A DNA stretch of 64,000 nt from Candidatus Aenigmatarchaeota archaeon (GCA_016181005.1 JACPAE010000003.1:66215-130214), one strand, 5' to 3'; counted from the stretch's first letter, positions 23,417-31,856 are shown. The notes: generated by a model from the letters alone, not told the origin. Translations and numbers: made by a program.

Positions 23417-24199
23417 ATGGATATATATGAAAATACTTTGAAAGACTTTCCCAAGCTTGTATCTGGAGTTGAAAAAGGACATCAAAGTCTTTTAATTGTT
23501 GCGGAAAAACTGGCAGAATATAACAAAGTGGGGGCATCAAAAAAACTAGGAATGATACATATCATATATTCTGATATTGTAGAGACCATAGAATGTGCAA
23601 CTATATTGTGCATGAGGGGACACTATGAGTGTGTAGCAAAACTATTAAGAAGTTGTTTTGAAGCCACTTATTTGATACTAAAATTCAACTCATATCCAGA
23701 GGAGTCTTTTAATGTTGATAACCAAATCTTAGACATATTCAATCAAAACAAAAATTATGGCGTGATTGAGAAAACTTACGAAGGAATGAAGTCACCTGAG
23801 AAGGAAAAGTTCGAATATAATCTATGGCTGGACTCTAACAATGAACTGAATAGCCACAAGGTACGGCTGGTAGGTAGGATTTTTAGTTCAACAAAACTTA
23901 TAAGAGAATTCACGAAATTTGATATTCCTGAAAAATATAGAGAAGCTTACCACAAACTAAGCAAATTTGTCCACCCACGGTTTTATGGAATAATGTCTAG
24001 GTTACAATTAGGAGAAGGTAAAGTAAAGTTTCGGGGTGTATATAAAGCGGACTTTGCAGAAGCCGTTTTGAAAGACATTATAAAAGCGGTTGTTTTATGT
24101 ACAGTTCCTCTCAAAGATTATATGGAAGGTTTAGACTTTACTCAGGAAGAAATTCAACTAGCAAAAGAAATAGATGAGATATATGAAAAGTTTGTCTAA
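23417..24199 (+). CDS. Unknown helical protein (DUF5677-like)
   Basis: The 260-aa soluble protein is nearly all helical, with MRGHYECVAKLLRSCFEATYLI and a later KLSKFVHPRFYGI motif. This recalls the DUF5677 and related HEPN-like groups found near mobile elements, but the match is from memory and not firm. No R-x4-6-H HEPN nuclease motif is clear. It follows the small 55-aa gene with no gap. Confidence 0.5.
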   Translation: MDIYENTLKDFPKLVSGVEKGHQSLLIVAEKLAEYNKVGASKKLGMIHIIYSDIVETIECATILCMRGHYECVAKLLRSCFEATYLILKFNSYPEESFNVDNQILDIFNQNKNYGVIEKTYEGMKSPEKEKFEYNLWLDSNNELNSHKVRLVGRIFSSTKLIREFTKFDIPEKYREAYHKLSKFVHPRFYGIMSRLQLGEGKVKFRGVYKADFAEAVLKDIIKAVVLCTVPLKDYMEGLDFTQEEIQLAKEIDEIYEKFV

Positions 24200-24353
24200 A
24201 TCTCAACAACCATCAAGAAAATCGTAGGTATTCTCAAGGAGTGGTCAAAACGGCCCTAGTTGGTTTTCATACTACTACATTTTTAATGGTTATTGCCATA
24301 CCATCCCGTCTATTTGTTAAGTCGTTTGAAAAGAATCAACCAGAATAAAACCA

Positions 24354-25220
24354 TTAAGAAAAGTGTAGTAGCTTTGCATACTTTAAATTTATCTTTTTTC
24401 TCTCAAGTTCTGCCCACGCCTTTATCCCTTTCTTTTTAAGTATAGTTTGGTTTCGTGCCATCCCTAAAAGTAATTCATGTTTATTGTTTGCTGTTTCTTC
24501 TTGCATTAGAAATGAAAGAAAGAATCTGTTATAGTCATCACTTGTAAGCGAATATCTGATGGCTTTAATAAAAGCAGTTGACTTTATTTTCGAATAGATT
24601 TCTCTACCGATTTTGACAGCATTGCTTCTATAAAATGGGTGATTCCAATTTAACCGAATTTCAAGGAGAGATAAATAAAGGTCATGAATGAAAAAGCAAG
24701 TTTGGATAATGTTTTCTAAAAATGCTTCTAGTCCATTTTCCTCAGAGTAAAGGCTGACAAAAGAGTTTCTTATTTTCTCGTCCTCAAACAGCCTTTTAAG
24801 CTCGCTCCTGCCTTTAGCTTTGAATTCTTCAGTCCACTTACTTTCTATTTTTCTTAAAAGCTTCTCTTTGGTTTTTGTGTGTCTGATAAGATATGTGGAA
24901 TTCTTCTTTCTTTCAAGCCGATGAAGAATATACTCATAAACAATGTCTTCCAATCTTATCCTATACCTCATTAACGATTTCTTGTAAGAATCGATTCTCT
25001 TATTGGCATAAATGTTTGGGTAATTTTTAGCTATTTTCTTCTTATCTACAAATTGTTTAAAGAAATCACTTTTCCTAAATCTTACGATTGTTGGTTGATT
25101 CTGCCCACTTCTTTTGTATTTTTTATTGTATAATGCAGAAGCTTCTTTTATATTATTCCAATCCCTCAGAAAGAGGCCATGAACCTTATTTGCTGGTGTT
25201 ATTGCCGTTATGTATTTCAT
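24354..25220 (-). CDS. Unknown basic helical element protein
   Basis: The 288-aa protein is very Lys/Arg-rich and mostly helical, with no membrane segment. No catalytic motif was found. It is divergent from the RHH operon across a 63-bp gap that holds TATA boxes and an inverted repeat, so the two promoters may be controlled together. The 154 bases between its stop and the preceding gene contain no other gene I can see. Confidence 0.5.
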   Translation of the reverse strand: MKYITAITPANKVHGLFLRDWNNIKEASALYNKKYKRSGQNQPTIVRFRKSDFFKQFVDKKKIAKNYPNIYANKRIDSYKKSLMRYRIRLEDIVYEYILHRLERKKNSTYLIRHTKTKEKLLRKIESKWTEEFKAKGRSELKRLFEDEKIRNSFVSLYSEENGLEAFLENIIQTCFFIHDLYLSLLEIRLNWNHPFYRSNAVKIGREIYSKIKSTAFIKAIRYSLTSDDYNRFFLSFLMQEETANNKHELLLGMARNQTILKKKGIKAWAELERKKINLKYAKLLHFS

Positions 25221-25233
25221 GCAAACACTTAGG

Positions 25234-25248
25234 GTATCATTTTGATAC
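25234..25248 (+). promoter_or_regulatory. Inverted repeat operator between divergent element genes
   Basis: GTATCA-TTT-TGATAC lies between the divergent genes at 25220 and 25284, next to a shared TATA region. The GATAC/GTATC half-site resembles the one in the RHH/RelE operator at 11913. The adjacent RHH protein is the natural candidate ligand. Confidence 0.5.
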
Positions 25249-25250
25249 TA

Positions 25251-25260
25251 TATTATAAAT
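25251..25260 (+). promoter_or_regulatory. TATA box of the element's plus-strand operon
   Basis: TATTATAAAT is centred 28 bases before the ATG at 25284. The same stretch read on the minus strand could serve the divergent gene at 25220. Confidence 0.5.
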
Positions 25261-25283
25261 ACTCCTATTTAAATAGTTTTCTT

Positions 25284-25412
25284 ATGCGAACGACTGTGAC
25301 AATCAGCCTGGATGCAAAGACTATTGAAAGGCTTAGGAAAGATAAACAGAAAACTGGATTGCCGATTTCAATCCAGATTGAAAAGGCCTTAGAGGTTGTT
25401 GGACATGACTGA
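25284..25412 (+). CDS. 42-aa ribbon-helix-helix regulator
   Basis: The sequence RTTVTISLDAKTIERLRKDK then GLPISIQIEKALEVV is the minimal RHH fold (strand, helix, turn, helix). It is likely a CopG-like repressor of the element, acting at the inverted repeat just upstream. Its last 8 bases overlap the next small gene. Length is at the low end for the family. Confidence 0.65.
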   Translation: MRTTVTISLDAKTIERLRKDKQKTGLPISIQIEKALEVVGHD

Positions 25413-25506
25413 CTACCACGATCGACTGCTTGAAATTTTAAAGCAAGTTTCAAAAGATGAACGAAAGGAAAAGGATGTGAACCTATATGGAAAATCTAAA
25501 GTTTAA
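25405..25506 (+). CDS. 33-aa overlapping small gene
   Basis: The ATG lies inside the RHH stop region and the frame ends inside the next gene. The peptide is charged and helical (MTDYHDRLLEILKQVSKDER). It is supported only by its place in a chain of overlapping frames. Confidence 0.35.
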   Translation: MTDYHDRLLEILKQVSKDERKEKDVNLYGKSKV

Positions 25507-25639
25507 GAAAATCTATGCAGTAATCCCTTTGGAACTTTGGATTCAATTAGCCAATTCTGGTAAATTCAATAATGATTTCGATAGCTGGATTGCTCAGCTT
25601 ATTTCTGACGCTCTGGAGGATGAAAATGAAAATCGATGA
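25487..25639 (+). CDS. 50-aa unknown small protein
   Basis: The product starts MENLKFKKIYAVIPLELWIQ and ends in an acidic tail. The fold may be a second RHH-like unit: a strand IYAVIPLELWIQL followed by helices FNNDFDSWIAQLISDAL. It overlaps genes on both sides. Confidence 0.45.
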   Translation: MENLKFKKIYAVIPLELWIQLANSGKFNNDFDSWIAQLISDALEDENENR

Positions 25640-25805
25640 AAATTATTTACCAATCCGTCCTGGCTTAGGTTTGAAGGTTAAAGTCATTCGTGGCACGCAG
25701 CCAGGATTGCAGTTGTGTTTTTGGCGAAGGATCGATGGAAAGTGGCAGCAGGGAATATGTCGATTTTTCGTGCCACGAGAGTTGGAGGGGCTGGTGAAAG
25801 CATGA
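25620..25805 (+). CDS. 61-aa small protein preceding the element ATPase
   Basis: An earlier start at 25572 is possible, but the ATG at 25620 gives MKMKIDENYLPIRPGLGLKV and fits the overlapping layout. The product looks like a small beta-barrel (LGLKVKVIRG, LQLCFWRRIDGKW). The TGA overlaps the ATG of the next gene (ATGA). Confidence 0.45.
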   Translation: MKMKIDENYLPIRPGLGLKVKVIRGTQPGLQLCFWRRIDGKWQQGICRFFVPRELEGLVKA

Positions 25806-27442
25806 ACCCAAGATGCGACCAATGTGGGTCGAAGACGAAAGAAATTGAGAAAGGTGCCAATTTCATCATGTATGAATGCACCAACGAGAATTGCAAAGAG
25901 ATTTTGCAGCAGGAAAGGACAAAAAGTAAGCGGGTAAAAGAGGAGGAGCCGAAGGGTATTGAGACGACATTCATTGAAGACAAGGACACGTTAGTACAGC
26001 AGGTATATTCCAATTCTCCGAAGTTTGTTATTTACAAAAATGGCAGTTATAGCTATGCGGATGAATACACTTCAGGCGATGGCCTTCTTTACATCCCGTT
26101 AAATCTCGTTGGCCTTATGCTGCGTGGCCGACCGATTGTGAACTTTGCTTCATATCCGATAAGCTACGAGTCGTTTGAAATGTTATCAAATAAAATCAAT
26201 TCGTTCATTGACAAGTATTTTGACATAGGCCCTAGCGACAGAAAGCTATGCACGTATTTTATTATCTTTACATGGTTATACGACAAGGTAAGTGTCACAC
26301 CCTATTTGAGATTCATTGCGGATTTTGGCTCTGGGAAGACACGGGGGCTGTTTACAATCGGCCATCTTTGTTACAACAGTTTCATGGCAGCGGGGTCAAG
26401 CACGGTCAGTGGGGCAATGCGACTGCAGAACAGGATACATGGCACACCTCTGTTCAATGAAAGCGATTTCAGGAATTCAGACGATACAGTGGCGTTTATC
26501 AAATGGACGAACAACGGCTTTGAGTCGGGACTGCCTGTCATAATGAGTAATAAGGAGAACCCGTCAACACAAGACGTATTTGATCCGTTCGGACCGAAGC
26601 TCTTTGTGATGAAGAGACCGTTTGTGGATACGGCGGCCGAGAGCAGACTGATATCGATAGCACCTAAAGAAACTCGAAGAAAAGATATACCAGTTCTATT
26701 GCCAGATGAGTTCTATGCCGAAGCATTGGAAATCAGAAACATGCTCCTTGATTATCGGATGAAAAACTGGCACAGCATTGATCAAAAACAATCGCTCAAT
26801 ATAGACGAGTTAAACATCGAAGCCAGACTCAAGCAGATATGCTACCCATTATCCTACATCATACCTGAAAATGCAATAGACGACTTTAAGAAATACATGG
26901 AATTGAGACAACAGGAGATAAAAAAACAAAGGGCGGACAGCTGGCAGGGCGTGATTTTCAATACACTGCTTTCAATTATCGAAGACGACGAAGAACGTAA
27001 ATTGAAGTATGTAACTTCAAAGATGATAGCCGAAGAACTAAAGTCCTCACCTCAAAAAATAACAAGCACACTTAAGGAAATAGGCCTTCGAGTCACTATT
27101 TCTAGATTTTCAGACAAAACAGCACGCCACATAGTCGTTGATTCTTTGGAGGCGTGGGAACGAGTATGCAGTCGATACTTTGTCGATATAAATAGCAGTA
27201 TGCCAGCCTGTCCAGATATTATCAAGTCGCCTGAGTTCGTAACGGGTGTAACAGGCGTAACACCTGTAACGATAGACGGCTTTGTTACGCCTGTTACGGA
27301 TGTTACAGATGTTACGAGGACAGCATGCCATGACTGCAGCTCCACTTCCAACCTGACCTCTCTAGCCGACACTTACGATCCCAAAGCCACGCTATACTTG
27401 TGCAAGTCATGCATACAGAACAAGGAGGGCGGTCTGGCGTGA
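25802..27442 (+). CDS. Element replication-type ATPase/helicase with zinc ribbon
   Basis: The ATG at 25802 is chosen for its ATGA overlap with the preceding gene (546 aa). An N-terminal zinc ribbon (CDQCGSKTKEI...CTNENC) is followed by a P-loop domain with Walker A ADFGSGKTRG at about residue 175 and a Walker B-like LFNESDF. A winged-helix-like region (KYVTSKMIAEELKSSPQKI) and a C-terminal CHDCSS/CKSC zinc pair come later. This layout suggests a plasmid or viral replicative helicase. The exact family is not recognised. A VT-repeat stretch near residue 485 is encoded by an unusual symmetric DNA array. Confidence 0.65.
   Translation: MNPRCDQCGSKTKEIEKGANFIMYECTNENCKEILQQERTKSKRVKEEEPKGIETTFIEDKDTLVQQVYSNSPKFVIYKNGSYSYADEYTSGDGLLYIPLNLVGLMLRGRPIVNFASYPISYESFEMLSNKINSFIDKYFDIGPSDRKLCTYFIIFTWLYDKVSVTPYLRFIADFGSGKTRGLFTIGHLCYNSFMAAGSSTVSGAMRLQNRIHGTPLFNESDFRNSDDTVAFIKWTNNGFESGLPVIMSNKENPSTQDVFDPFGPKLFVMKRPFVDTAAESRLISIAPKETRRKDIPVLLPDEFYAEALEIRNMLLDYRMKNWHSIDQKQSLNIDELNIEARLKQICYPLSYIIPENAIDDFKKYMELRQQEIKKQRADSWQGVIFNTLLSIIEDDEERKLKYVTSKMIAEELKSSPQKITSTLKEIGLRVTISRFSDKTARHIVVDSLEAWERVCSRYFVDINSSMPACPDIIKSPEFVTGVTGVTPVTIDGFVTPVTDVTDVTRTACHDCSSTSNLTSLADTYDPKATLYLCKSCIQNKEGGLA
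27239..27315 (+). repeat. Dyad-symmetric GTAAC/GTTAC array, possible iterons
   Basis: Four GTAAC units start at 27239, 27248, 27257 and 27266, and four GTTAC units (the reverse complement) start at 27284, 27293, 27302 and 27311. Spacing is 9 bp throughout except one 18-bp step at the centre. A perfect 15-bp inverted repeat (27248-27262 with 27283-27297) lies within it. The array encodes VT repeats in the replication ATPase gene. Confidence 0.6.
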
Positions 27443-27582
27443 GATACTGTAAGACATGTAAGAAATGGTTGGAACATAAAAAATCAGATATCATTAGTGG
27501 AAACTCAAAAAAGGAATGGAGAATACGCTACCATGTCGAAAGAGGGCATGCAATAGACTGGAATAGAAAGGTGAAGGAATGA
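27439..27582 (+). CDS. Small C2H2 zinc-finger-like protein
   Basis: A GTG start overlapping the ATPase stop (GTGA) gives a 47-aa protein: YCKTCKKWLEH then YHVERGHAIDW. The C-x2-C and H-x4-H pattern suggests a small zinc finger for DNA binding. The longer frame beginning at 27400 would overlap the ATPase extensively and is not preferred. Confidence 0.5.
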   Translation: MRYCKTCKKWLEHKKSDIISGNSKKEWRIRYHVERGHAIDWNRKVKE

Positions 27583-27746
27583 AACAAAACCGACAGCCGA
27601 TACCAGAAATTGTTTATATATACCGACCTGTGCGAAGACGAAAGCGTAAGGGCATGGAAGAAGTCAAGGATTATTTTTATCAGCGATTGAGGATGCAGGT
27701 GAGAGTGGAGAAAGAAAACGCAAGAAACGTGAGGTATATCAGATGA
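27579..27746 (+). CDS. 55-aa basic small protein
   Basis: The ATG overlaps the previous stop (ATGA). The peptide is highly basic (YRPVRRRKRKGMEEVKDYFY), consistent with nucleic-acid binding. No family recognised. Confidence 0.45.
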   Translation: MKQNRQPIPEIVYIYRPVRRRKRKGMEEVKDYFYQRLRMQVRVEKENARNVRYIR

Positions 27747-27771
27747 AACTTATCAATTTAGGAGGGTAATA

Positions 27772-28044
27772 ATGTCGAAAAAGGATGAAGAAAAACCACT
27801 ATACATAAAGGATTGGGAGGAAGCTGAATATTTTTATTATTTAATTGGACCAAAAAACACCTCGAAAAATAAACGACTTGCAATGAAATTTATGGATTTA
27901 TTAGACAAACTTGATAGGGAACATTTCTTTTCCCAACCGTTGGTTTGGAAGATTCGTTTTCACATGTCTAAGATTATTTCAAAAATGGTTGGTAACTCAC
28001 TCAATATTCAGCAGAATAAGAAAAATTCCGAGAAACAGAGTTGA
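27772..28044 (+). CDS. Unknown 90-aa element protein
   Basis: The ATG has a strong Shine-Dalgarno site (GGAGGG about 7 bases upstream), unlike most genes in this window, which start leaderless. The product is charged and helical and is not recognised. The next gene begins 5 bases after its stop. Confidence 0.5.
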   Translation: MSKKDEEKPLYIKDWEEAEYFYYLIGPKNTSKNKRLAMKFMDLLDKLDREHFFSQPLVWKIRFHMSKIISKMVGNSLNIQQNKKNSEKQS

Positions 28045-28049
28045 TATAA

Positions 28050-28484
28050 ATGGATAAAGATGATAGAGAAGAAGCCAAAGGTTTGCCCGAAGCAATTACG
28101 CACAAGCAGAAAATACTGAAATTTTACTATGATGCTATATCATGGTTAGAAAACTACCTTTTGGTATCTTCTCACATAAAGAAAACAAACTTCCGTCAAA
28201 ATCCTATTGGAGAAAGAGACGCAAGAGCAATGAAAAACATCTCCTTTGACACGTTTCAATACATGATTCATGGGCTTTACATTTCATTATCAGTCTATAA
28301 ATTGAAACAAAAAGAGATCGATTTCTTTCAGAAATTGGATGATGCGGTTATAAAAGAACAGAGCATGGATTTTCCATACCTATACGAAGCATTGAAAGTT
28401 CTGGGCGAGATCATAAGAAGGCTTGGAATAACAGATTTTCCGATAGTGCCTACACCTAGAGATAAAACATTTCTAGAGGAATGA
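28050..28484 (+). CDS. Unknown 144-aa helical element protein
   Basis: This soluble helical protein (KQKILKFYYDAISWLENYLL, later FQYMIHGLYISLSVYKLKQK) has no catalytic motif. Its stop is followed one base later by the Zot-like ATPase, indicating co-translation and possibly a partner role. Confidence 0.5.
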   Translation: MDKDDREEAKGLPEAITHKQKILKFYYDAISWLENYLLVSSHIKKTNFRQNPIGERDARAMKNISFDTFQYMIHGLYISLSVYKLKQKEIDFFQKLDDAVIKEQSMDFPYLYEALKVLGEIIRRLGITDFPIVPTPRDKTFLEE

Positions 28485-28485
28485 A

Positions 28486-29445
28486 ATGAAATTAAAACAA
28501 AAATTAGAATCATTAGAGCAATACAAAAAGTTTGGAAAATATCTGCAAGAAAACCTAGACGGCATAAAGAAGCTGATCAGAACCGACAGGGATTGGCTGA
28601 TGCTTAATGTCGGTTATGAAGGCATGGGCAAATCGAATCTTGGAATGCAGATTTGCAAATATGTAGACCCTGATTTTGATGTTGACAGGATAGTTTTCAC
28701 ACCGGCAGAATTTAGGATATCATTGGAGAAAGTAAAGAGATATCAGGCTATCCTTGTTGACGAAGGCGTAGAAGCATTGTTCTCACGCAAGGCAATGTCC
28801 AGGGAATCTGTAGATATAACACAAATACTTACACAGATTCGACATAAGAACCTCTTTATAGTAATCAACACTCCCGACCCATTCTTGATTGACAAGTATA
28901 TCCTAAGCCATCGTGCCAAATTCATGACTAGGATTATTAACAGAGGATTGTATGCGGTTTATTCTAAAAAGAAAATGATGTTGATAGATAAAAATCCTAT
29001 AACCAAAGCTACCAAATACCCGCAAGCCAACTTCATGGAATCGTTTGACAAGATAGAAGGCACTAAATTATGGGAAGACTATCTGCAGAAGAAGACGGCT
29101 TTCATCAATGCCAACAGAAGCCACAAGGTCTGGAAACTCAGGCTTAAGCAAGAGGCCAAAATGAAGAAAAGCTACACGCTTCAGGACTTAGCCGTCATAA
29201 ACAATACAAGTATGTCAACTGTCAAAAGATGGGTGTACGACCATAAGATATTTGCCAAGAGACATGCCTTTATTGACATATTTGGCCGTGTTAGGATAAC
29301 AGAACAAGGCTATAGGACTGGCATGAAGAGGTTACAATCACTTAGAGAAAGACTAGCCAATGAAAAGCTCAAGGCCAGTAGAAGATACCATAAGAAGACT
29401 AAACGTACTAGGGGCAGACGTAGGAGACGATATAAGACGATGTGA
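28486..29445 (+). CDS. Zot-like P-loop ATPase with C-terminal helix-turn-helix
   Basis: The 319-aa protein has a Walker A GYEGMGKSNLG near residue 44 and a Walker B YQAILVDEGVEAL near 88, then a conserved QIRHKN(L)FIVINTP segment resembling Zot/FtsK-HerA-like ATPases of small elements. A helix-turn-helix (LQDLAVINNTSMSTVKRWV) follows, with a very basic C-terminus (KKTKRTRGRRRRRYK). It could package or move element DNA, or segregate it. The family call is moderate. Confidence 0.65.
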   Translation: MKLKQKLESLEQYKKFGKYLQENLDGIKKLIRTDRDWLMLNVGYEGMGKSNLGMQICKYVDPDFDVDRIVFTPAEFRISLEKVKRYQAILVDEGVEALFSRKAMSRESVDITQILTQIRHKNLFIVINTPDPFLIDKYILSHRAKFMTRIINRGLYAVYSKKKMMLIDKNPITKATKYPQANFMESFDKIEGTKLWEDYLQKKTAFINANRSHKVWKLRLKQEAKMKKSYTLQDLAVINNTSMSTVKRWVYDHKIFAKRHAFIDIFGRVRITEQGYRTGMKRLQSLRERLANEKLKASRRYHKKTKRTRGRRRRRYKTM

Positions 29446-29492
29446 CATCACCTGTACGCACGTGTGTCTATAGTAGGAAAAATAGTAATGTA

Positions 29493-30611
29493 CTATAACG
29501 GCATAGAAGTAAGGGAATTAAGGCCTGACCCTATTGAAAGACTGTTAGGAACAGTTGGGAACTCCTCTGGCCTATTAACATTTTTATGCAAGTCCTTTAT
29601 ATAACTTAGTATAAGTTCTATGAGTATTATTACTAAGCCAAGTAAGATACCCCATACAAGATTGGAGAAAATAGTGGACCCTGTATCTTCGACGTTGACA
29701 TGGAAAAATATCCTATCGACTTGAACATCTTTATTATCGAGTGTCCTGCTCTCACCACCAATACTAGTTTCCGAACTCTCTAAACCCAATGGGTTTATCC
29801 AACTATATGGAGCATTTCTACATTCTATAACATAATTGCTTCTTTGCACGGATGTATGGACAAGGTTTGATATATCACAATCTCGATCACATGAATAACC
29901 AACTGTATTGAAGCGTTCTCTAAATGATACAAAATCGAACGTGTCATGTGGTATAGGATTAACATCTAAGGAAAAGAAGGTTTTAGGTTTGACTGTGTCT
30001 TTTAACTTAAAATACAATTCTAGCATATAATATCCAACGTCCAAATCTGTGTTATTAAAAAGTGAAATTCTTGTTGAATTCAATAAATTGCTCTCATTCT
30101 TTACTACAATTGTTTCTGACGGGTATGACCGATTAACTCTTAAATAATATGCCTCAATGCCATCAGGTAAATCCATCCCCATCCAAGATTTTATACTTTC
30201 GTTGTTTCTAAAATCCAATTTAATATGGCCTCTAGAGTAATCCCCACATACCTTACGAAAATCAAGTAAAACATCTGTATACCCCAAATCCTGAGTCTTA
30301 TCCCAATTCCAGAGTGTGAACTGAAGAAAAGTTTTTTCTGGGACAGCTTGAACCGAAAAAACAAAGTATACAGCTATAAATCCAATTATAACATAAATTA
30401 TTCCTAATCCAAACATTTTTTTACTAAAAAAGAAAAAGCCGAGAGCCAAGCTCAAACCAAAGAAAACATAAAGAAGGCTTGGCACATAAGCGGGTAAAAT
30501 TATAAGCCAAATTATAGACAGTGTCATCAACCATGTAAAAAAGAGAATAAACAAAATTACACTTTCTAGTTTTGATAATGTATCCATTGTGGCTCTTCTC
30601 ATGGTATTCAA
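29493..30611 (-). CDS. Unknown membrane protein at the element's right end
   Basis: The 372-aa protein has three membrane segments in its first 110 residues, a long beta-rich outside domain (about 120-310) with two to four Cys, and one C-terminal segment (LVWGILLGLVIILIELIL) with a short inside tail. It is not recognised. It is the last gene before attR and is transcribed against the operon, a common place for cargo. Confidence 0.55.
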   Translation of the reverse strand: MNTMRRATMDTLSKLESVILFILFFTWLMTLSIIWLIILPAYVPSLLYVFFGLSLALGFFFFSKKMFGLGIIYVIIGFIAVYFVFSVQAVPEKTFLQFTLWNWDKTQDLGYTDVLLDFRKVCGDYSRGHIKLDFRNNESIKSWMGMDLPDGIEAYYLRVNRSYPSETIVVKNESNLLNSTRISLFNNTDLDVGYYMLELYFKLKDTVKPKTFFSLDVNPIPHDTFDFVSFRERFNTVGYSCDRDCDISNLVHTSVQRSNYVIECRNAPYSWINPLGLESSETSIGGESRTLDNKDVQVDRIFFHVNVEDTGSTIFSNLVWGILLGLVIILIELILSYIKDLHKNVNRPEEFPTVPNSLSIGSGLNSLTSMPL

Positions 30612-30646
30612 ATATAAGTGGCTCTAAATTAATACCAAAAATCAGT

Positions 30647-30661
30647 TCCCTTCGGGGCCAC
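30647..30661 (+). repeat. attR-like 15-bp repeat
   Basis: TCCCTTCGGGGCCAC matches the tRNA-Arg 3' end at 22048-22062 exactly and lies 42 bases upstream of the EamA transporter gene. Confidence 0.8.
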
Positions 30662-30703
30662 AACTTTATATTCCAAAACCGATAATTCTGGTTCTGTGGT
30701 TTA

Positions 30704-31597
30704 ATGGACAATCATTTGAAGGGTTACATCTATGTCATCACGTCCTTGCTTCTGACCGGCGTGGCTTTCATCGCGATGACAGTTGCTCTAAGAACTGCTG
30801 AAATACAAACCGCTTTATTCTTCATGTTCGCCACTGGCTTTGTGCTGTCCAGCATCATGCTTGTCGCTACAAGGAAGATTGACGAGGCAAAGACCATAGC
30901 CAAAAAGTACTGGAAGCCTCTGCTTGTCATAGGAGCCTTAAATGCTGTAACGGCATTTCTCTGGCTGCTTTCATTAAATCTGGTCGGGCCTTCTGTGACT
31001 GCATTCGTCGGGAGGTTCGGCACGATATTCACGATTTTGATGAGCGTGATATTCCTGAAGGAGAGGTTCAACAGGCTGGAGCTTGTCGGGGCATTGATCA
31101 TGATTGCCGGCGCATTTGTGCTCAGCTACAACGGCGGTAATTTCATCATCTTCGGCGTCCTTGTCGTTATCACAATGTCCTTTCTGTTCTCGAACTGGCA
31201 GTTCATGTCAAAGCGCTATATCAAGCACATAAGCCCTCTGGTTATGAACCACGCAAGATTTACAATCACTTTCGTCATAGTCGGAACGTACGTGCTGTTA
31301 ACCGGCAACCTTTCTGTCCCTTCGTTAACTCCCATTGCTTTGATCATGCTGAGCTCTGTCTGCGGAGGCATCATTGGATTTATCCTTATCTATAAAGCTA
31401 TGGAGATAGCCGACCTATCAAAGATTTCCACCATCCAGTCTCTGGAGCCGTTTGTTATTATGGTATATTCTGCGCTCATATTAGGTAGCATACCCACAGG
31501 CTATCAGCTGATGGGCGGCATTGTCATAGTTGGCGGTGCACTGTTGATGATACTGGCCAGATACAGGCCGAAGTTCATCGAAGCGATAGTTGGGTAA
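30704..31597 (+). CDS. EamA/DMT-family transporter
   Basis: The 297-aa protein has ten membrane segments in two repeated halves, with the DMT signature in each: VGPSVTAFVGRFGTIFTILMS, and later SKISTIQSLEPFVIMVYSAL. The family exports metabolites or transports nucleotide sugars. The substrate cannot be read from the sequence. It begins right after the element, and its promoter probably lies within the attR region. Confidence 0.85.
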   Translation: MDNHLKGYIYVITSLLLTGVAFIAMTVALRTAEIQTALFFMFATGFVLSSIMLVATRKIDEAKTIAKKYWKPLLVIGALNAVTAFLWLLSLNLVGPSVTAFVGRFGTIFTILMSVIFLKERFNRLELVGALIMIAGAFVLSYNGGNFIIFGVLVVITMSFLFSNWQFMSKRYIKHISPLVMNHARFTITFVIVGTYVLLTGNLSVPSLTPIALIMLSSVCGGIIGFILIYKAMEIADLSKISTIQSLEPFVIMVYSALILGSIPTGYQLMGGIVIVGGALLMILARYRPKFIEAIVG

Positions 31598-31598
31598 C

Positions 31599-31856
31599 AT
31601 GCTTGAAAAAGAAGCCAAGAAAGAGATAGAAAGGATTGAGAAGATAATGAAAAATCTTAAAGTTATGGATTCTAAAGCTGACGGGTTAGTGAAAGTTCTT
31701 AATTCCTACCATGAAGACGCCAATTCATTTTACAAGAAGAAGCAGTATCTGCAAGCTTTGGAAGCTACGTTCATTGTCTGGGCTTATGTAGATGCTGGAT
31801 TGCATTTAGGCGTTTTCCAAGTTCCCGAAAGCTTGAGAAAAATGTTCACAGTTTAG
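31599..31856 (+). CDS. DUF357 family protein
   Basis: Starting at the ATG one base after the EamA stop gives an 85-aa helical protein with the DUF357 core: YHEDANSFYKKKQYLQALEA then WAYVDAGLHLGVF. DUF357 is an archaeal family of unknown function. Direct coupling to the transporter gene suggests joint expression. Confidence 0.7.
   Translation: MLEKEAKKEIERIEKIMKNLKVMDSKADGLVKVLNSYHEDANSFYKKKQYLQALEATFIVWAYVDAGLHLGVFQVPESLRKMFTV

Larger units (their letters stand above)
22048..30661. mobile_element. Integrative element (about 8.6 kb) in tRNA-Arg
   Basis: The element is bounded by a 15-bp direct repeat of the tRNA 3' end. The tyrosine integrase gene sits directly next to the intact tRNA. Cargo runs as a mostly plus-strand operon of overlapping small genes with a replication-type ATPase and a Zot-like ATPase, plus two minus-strand genes. 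No capsid gene was recognised, so plasmid-like or virus-like nature is undecided. The integrase is not split by integration, unlike SSV-type elements. Confidence 0.85.

Noticed and set aside
27239-27315. GTAAC array as a CRISPR repeat
   Set aside because: Units are 5 bp on a 9-bp grid inside a coding frame; there are no spacers.
29487-29606. Plus-strand 39-aa ORF after the Zot-like ATPase
   Set aside because: It lies antisense to the tail of the membrane protein at 29493-30611 and has no clear ribosome-binding site; I could not support it as a gene.
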